A stretch of DNA of 64,000 bases from Saltatorellus ferox (GTDB lineage Bacteria > Planctomycetota > UBA1135 > GCA-002686595). Numbering within the stretch: the first letter of the stretch is position 1; the number at the start of each line of letters is the position of its first letter. Location: assembly GCA_007751475.1 (NCBI GenBank), contig CP036434.1, positions 3,663,524 to 3,727,523 of the forward strand, in the 5' to 3' direction. Positions 61,109 through 64,000 of this stretch are shown piece after piece. The notes below the pieces were generated by a model. It was given only the letters and a program-made list of their open reading frames with translations. It did not search any database and was not told the DNA's origin. The translations under genes and the position numbers were made by a program.

Positions 61109-63376
61109 TCAGTTGCCGAGGTCATAGGAGATCTCCAGGGAGGTGCGGCCAGCCGGCATGCGGAGGTCGATGAGAAGTTCTTGTTCCCCTTCGGAAGAGC
61201 CGGCGATCGGCCTCGATCGCGCGCTGCCCTCGGGGGTCCCGACGATCACGCCGCCCGATCGGTAGCGTCCACCGCCCAGGGGCTCGATCGGGCCAGACAG
61301 CAAGCGCAAGGTCAAGCTCGTGGCCGCATCGGTGCCCAGGCTGATCTGGCGGCGAAGCAGGTACCGCCCGTCGAGTTCGATCGGCGTGATCCGGTCCTCG
61401 ATGGCCACGCCGTTCACCTCGTAGCGGATCGTCGGCACACCGTAGGCGTCGAGCCGGTAGCCATGGAAGCGATAGCCGTGCTGTCGCGGGTACGTCGGGT
61501 CGGCGTTGATGGGCTCTTCCTCCGTGGTGATCGGCCGAAGGGGCCAGGGCGTATCGTCCGTGATCTGCTCGAGCCAGGCGACGTCCCTCGGGAGCGCGGT
61601 CGCCTCCGTGCGTGGATAGAAGTCGCCGGCGCCCTGTCCGTTCCAGTTGACCGAGACGAAGTCGCCGCGCCAGATCGCGGCGAGCGAGCCGTTCTGGGCA
61701 TCGAAGGCGTAGTGAATGCCAGCGGGGAACCCCACGGCGATGCCGCGGAACCCGGCGACGCGGCTGCGGCCGCGATAGACGACCGGCCGATCCTCGACGT
61801 CGAGGTTCCACTGGGGCTGGTAGATCCCGCGCGGGTCGCGGGCGCTGGTCCCGAGCCGGAGGTAGTGCCAGATCGCGGCGATCTGTCGATCGGTGCTCCC
61901 TTCGAGCACGTCGTCCAGCGCCGCGACGCCGCCGGGCCAGGACTCGGGCATGACGATGCCGGGGAGCTTCTTCTGGGGCGAAACGAGCAGGTCACGGAAC
62001 CACCGCTCCTGCAGACGCTCCGGAGCGGTGAGGAGATCGAGGCCCTGGAAGCTCGGCGCGGGCTTGCCGTTGAAGGTGTGGCAGGTCACGCATCCGAGGC
62101 CGGTGACACCGAGCATCTTGTGTGCGGCGTCGCGCGCCTCGCGCTCGTTCTCGCCGGTTTCGGCGGGGAGTTCGAGGGACGCTTCCCCGTCGACCTCGGC
62201 GAAGAGCGCCGGGAGGTGCCCGACGTTGTCCGCGCCGAAGACGGGCATGCGCGTATGCATGTACGGGCGGACAGAGGCGCCGTCGAGGAGCACGCGCTCC
62301 ATCCAGGCGGGGCGCAGCTTCGCGCCGACGCCGGTGAGGTTCGGTGGACGGCGCGCGTGGTCGCCGAGGTCCGGCTCGTCGGTGACGAGGTACGCGTCGA
62401 GTCGCTGGGGGACACCGCCCGCGTCCTCACGGACATGGCATGACGTGCAGCGAAGGGCGCCGAGGGTCGAGGCGATGTGCTCGGCGGAGGTCAGCGGCGT
62501 CCCGAGCGTCGGAAGGACTTCCCTGAACGCGGAGCGCTCTTCGTCGGTCAGCGCATACTGCGGCACGCCGGGGCCAGGCTCATCGGCCAGGCAGCCCGCG
62601 AACACGTCGCGGGCGGCAGGGGCGGCGAACGTCTCGCCCGCGGCGTCGAACCCCGCATGGCAGCTCCCGCACTGAAGGACGCGGAAGCGCTCGCGTCCGG
62701 CCGCCGCGAGGGCGGACTCGGGCACGGCTTCCGCGTCCTTGGGGGCTGCCGGAGACAGGTAGACCGCCAGATCAGCCGCTTCGCCGCGGCTCAGCTGCAT
62801 GTCGGGCATCAGGCCAGAGGGCCGATGGCGGAGCGGGTCCAGCAGGAACGTCGCCAGTGCGTTCGTCCCGTACTTGTCGGCGACGTGCTCGAGGGAGCGA
62901 GCTCCCTCAGGCCCGACCGGTACGCGGGACGCTCCGTCGGTCGCGGCCATCGGGCCGTGACACATGACGCAGCCGACTTCATGGAAGAGGCGCTGCCCGC
63001 GCTCCGCTGAAGCGTCCGCATCCGCGGATGCTTCCATTCCTTCAGCGTTCGTCTCCGTTCGAAGAAACGCACTGAGCTCGGCCGCCGCGAGCGCTCGCTC
63101 TTCGGGCGGCATGGCGCCGAGCAGTTCAGGCATGCGAGTGCCGGGTTGCGCTGCGTGCGGTGAAGCGATGAAGGCCTCCAGGAAGCCCGGATCGATCAGC
63201 GGCACGGTCCTGCGTAGATCGGGTGCCGGGCGAAGACCCGCGGTCTGGAGGTCAGCGTGGCAGGCCGCGCATCCGAGGGCAGCGATCTCTTCACGAGCGC
63301 CTCCCTGGGCCAGGCCGGCCGGTCCGAAGGCAAAGCTGCCGAGCACTGCGAAGGCCATGAGGCGGACGTACATCAT
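61109..63376 (-). CDS. Exported five-haem cytochrome c-type protein
   Basis: The protein has 755 residues with a signal peptide (MAFAVLGSFAFGPAGLAQ). Haem motifs are CAACH (36-40), CVMCH (136-140), CGSCH (236-240), CTSCH (310-314) and CVTCH (429-433). Distal Met candidates occur as 'PGTRMPEL', 'GLMPDM' and 'MHTRMPVF'. Residues about 520-755 are a beta-rich domain (YRGRSRVAGFRGIAVGFPAG, GIHYAFDAQNGSLAAIWRGD) seen in planctomycete cytochromes. It should be a periplasmic electron carrier. It is the first gene of a pair with the propeller/ThuA gene downstream. Confidence 0.9.
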   Translation of the reverse strand: MMYVRLMAFAVLGSFAFGPAGLAQGGAREEIAALGCAACHADLQTAGLRPAPDLRRTVPLIDPGFLEAFIASPHAAQPGTRMPELLGAMPPEERALAAAELSAFLRTETNAEGMEASADADASAERGQRLFHEVGCVMCHGPMAATDGASRVPVGPEGARSLEHVADKYGTNALATFLLDPLRHRPSGLMPDMQLSRGEAADLAVYLSPAAPKDAEAVPESALAAAGRERFRVLQCGSCHAGFDAAGETFAAPAARDVFAGCLADEPGPGVPQYALTDEERSAFREVLPTLGTPLTSAEHIASTLGALRCTSCHVREDAGGVPQRLDAYLVTDEPDLGDHARRPPNLTGVGAKLRPAWMERVLLDGASVRPYMHTRMPVFGADNVGHLPALFAEVDGEASLELPAETGENEREARDAAHKMLGVTGLGCVTCHTFNGKPAPSFQGLDLLTAPERLQERWFRDLLVSPQKKLPGIVMPESWPGGVAALDDVLEGSTDRQIAAIWHYLRLGTSARDPRGIYQPQWNLDVEDRPVVYRGRSRVAGFRGIAVGFPAGIHYAFDAQNGSLAAIWRGDFVSVNWNGQGAGDFYPRTEATALPRDVAWLEQITDDTPWPLRPITTEEEPINADPTYPRQHGYRFHGYRLDAYGVPTIRYEVNGVAIEDRITPIELDGRYLLRRQISLGTDAATSLTLRLLSGPIEPLGGGRYRSGGVIVGTPEGSARSRPIAGSSEGEQELLIDLRMPAGRTSLEISYDLGN

Positions 63377-63490
63377 GGCGTGAGGATAAGGGACGGCTTC
63401 GAATTCGCCCCTTGGCGATTCGCCATAGTTGCCGCACGGCGGCGCGCGGGTCTAAATGGCCACTTCCACCCGGGGTGGGAGCCTGGTTCG

Positions 63491-64000
63491 CTAAGCGGCA
63501 GGCGGCTGGCCGAGCCAGCGATCGAGCGCGTCCACGATCGGGTCGTACGCCCGGATCGAGGCGAGCACCGTGACGACCACCGCGATGTAGGTGCCCGCGC
63601 CTGCGTCGTACTCAGGTGTCAGACCCCCTTCGTAGATGACCCAGTTGAGGCCGAAGAAGAACGCGATGGCCGCACCTGCGAAGACGTAGGGGGTGGCGCG
63701 GTTCGTCGAGATCGGGTGCGTTTCGCGGCTCTTCCTGGCGAGCCGATGCGCGCGCTCCCTGATCTCCGCGGAGACGGGCTGTTCGGCCTCCTCGGATGGA
63801 TCGGTGGCGGCTGGATAGAACCATCGATCGAGCCGCGCCACCACCGGATCGTAGAGCCAGACCAGTCCGCAGATGGGAAGCGCCAGCGCCACGAAGAAGA
63901 GGCCGAGTTGAGCCTTGCTCCCCTGGAGGTTGATCGGGCCGAGCCACCAGAGAAGAAAGAAGAACGCGCCGATCGTAAGAACGAAGGCCACGCCGGGCGT
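63491..64000 (-). CDS. Membrane protein fragment (5' end beyond window)
   Basis: The frame is open from the window edge (64000) to a stop at 63491. A possible GTG start lies at 63991 (VAFVLTIGAFFFLLWWLG), but upstream codons remain open, so the protein may be longer. Three to four membrane helices are visible: the N-terminal one, LGLFFVALALPICGLVWLYD, YVFAGAAIAFFFGLNWVIYE and YIAVVVTVLASIRAYD. Two 'YDP(V/I)V..LDRW' segments are repeated, one after each half, suggesting an internal duplication. Family not recognised. Confidence 0.6.
   Translation of the reverse strand, partial: TPGVAFVLTIGAFFFLLWWLGPINLQGSKAQLGLFFVALALPICGLVWLYDPVVARLDRWFYPAATDPSEEAEQPVSAEIRERAHRLARKSRETHPISTNRATPYVFAGAAIAFFFGLNWVIYEGGLTPEYDAGAGTYIAVVVTVLASIRAYDPIVDALDRWLGQPPAA

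Noticed and set aside
1..64000. CRISPR arrays, tRNA, rRNA and IS elements
   Set aside because: No regularly spaced direct repeats, cloverleaf sequences, rRNA segments or transposase frames were found on either strand; weak tRNAs could still be missed by eye.

Overview
The window is GC-rich, densely packed bacterial DNA that most resembles Planctomycetota, possibly a marine lineage near the Saltatorellus/Poly30 type. This is inferred from gene content; there is no rRNA marker. The pointers are two Tat-exported Gfo/Idh oxidoreductases, a secreted SUMF1-domain protein, an ECF sigma factor of the Planctomycetes/Acidobacteria kind next to a Ser/Thr kinase with a C-terminal beta-propeller, a beta-propeller/ThuA fusion paired with a five-haem cytochrome c, paired amidohydrolases, and a surface protein with a C-terminal 'YC..NSTG' domain. 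No rRNA, tRNA, CRISPR array or transposase was seen.

Layout. 1-3.9 kb: a coiled-coil protein tail, a secreted protein and a possibly membrane-tethered DNA-binding protein. 3.9-11 kb: two divergent sets. Leftward run SUMF1, Gfo/Idh, a DMT exporter and an aldo/keto reductase relative; rightward run ApbE and a second Gfo/Idh. 11-17.5 kb: an AI-2E-permease/Nudix fusion, a serine hydrolase, a gene fragment, small lipoproteins and molybdenum-cofactor genes moeA and mog. 17.5-24 kb: an MBL/beta-CASP hydrolase, DUF454, a rhomboid protease, a BatD-like protein and a thioredoxin-like/TPR protein. 24-31.7 kb: two amidohydrolases, a sugar-dehydrogenase/cytochrome lipoprotein and a broken TPR gene. 31.7-36.6 kb: a signalling locus (ECF sigma, MddA-like membrane methyltransferase, Ser/Thr kinase). 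36.7-43.9 kb: an M14 peptidase, a beta-helix protein, an archaeal-type ornithine cyclodeaminase and a royal-jelly-family lipoprotein that ends inside a 123-bp near-perfect palindrome. 44-48 kb: two DEAD-box helicases with long leaders. 48-54.4 kb: corA, a large MscS-type channel and a beta-helix protein linked by ATGA/GTGA overlaps. 54.4-64 kb: an M19 dipeptidase, an RRM protein, a NicO-type metal transporter with a riboswitch-like leader, a 58-residue YqaE/Pmp3 protein, a SnoaL-like protein, the ThuA/cytochrome pair and a partial membrane protein.

Overall theme. Much of the coding capacity is for exported proteins: sugar oxidoreductases, peptidases, beta-helix and beta-propeller proteins, cytochromes and lipoproteins. 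This suits a heterotroph that processes polymers and sugars outside the cytoplasm. The leads most worth checking are the metal-transporter leader (57482-57591), the 49-bp-arm inverted repeat (43799-43921), the AI-2E/Nudix fusion and the aldo/keto reductase relative that lacks two catalytic residues.
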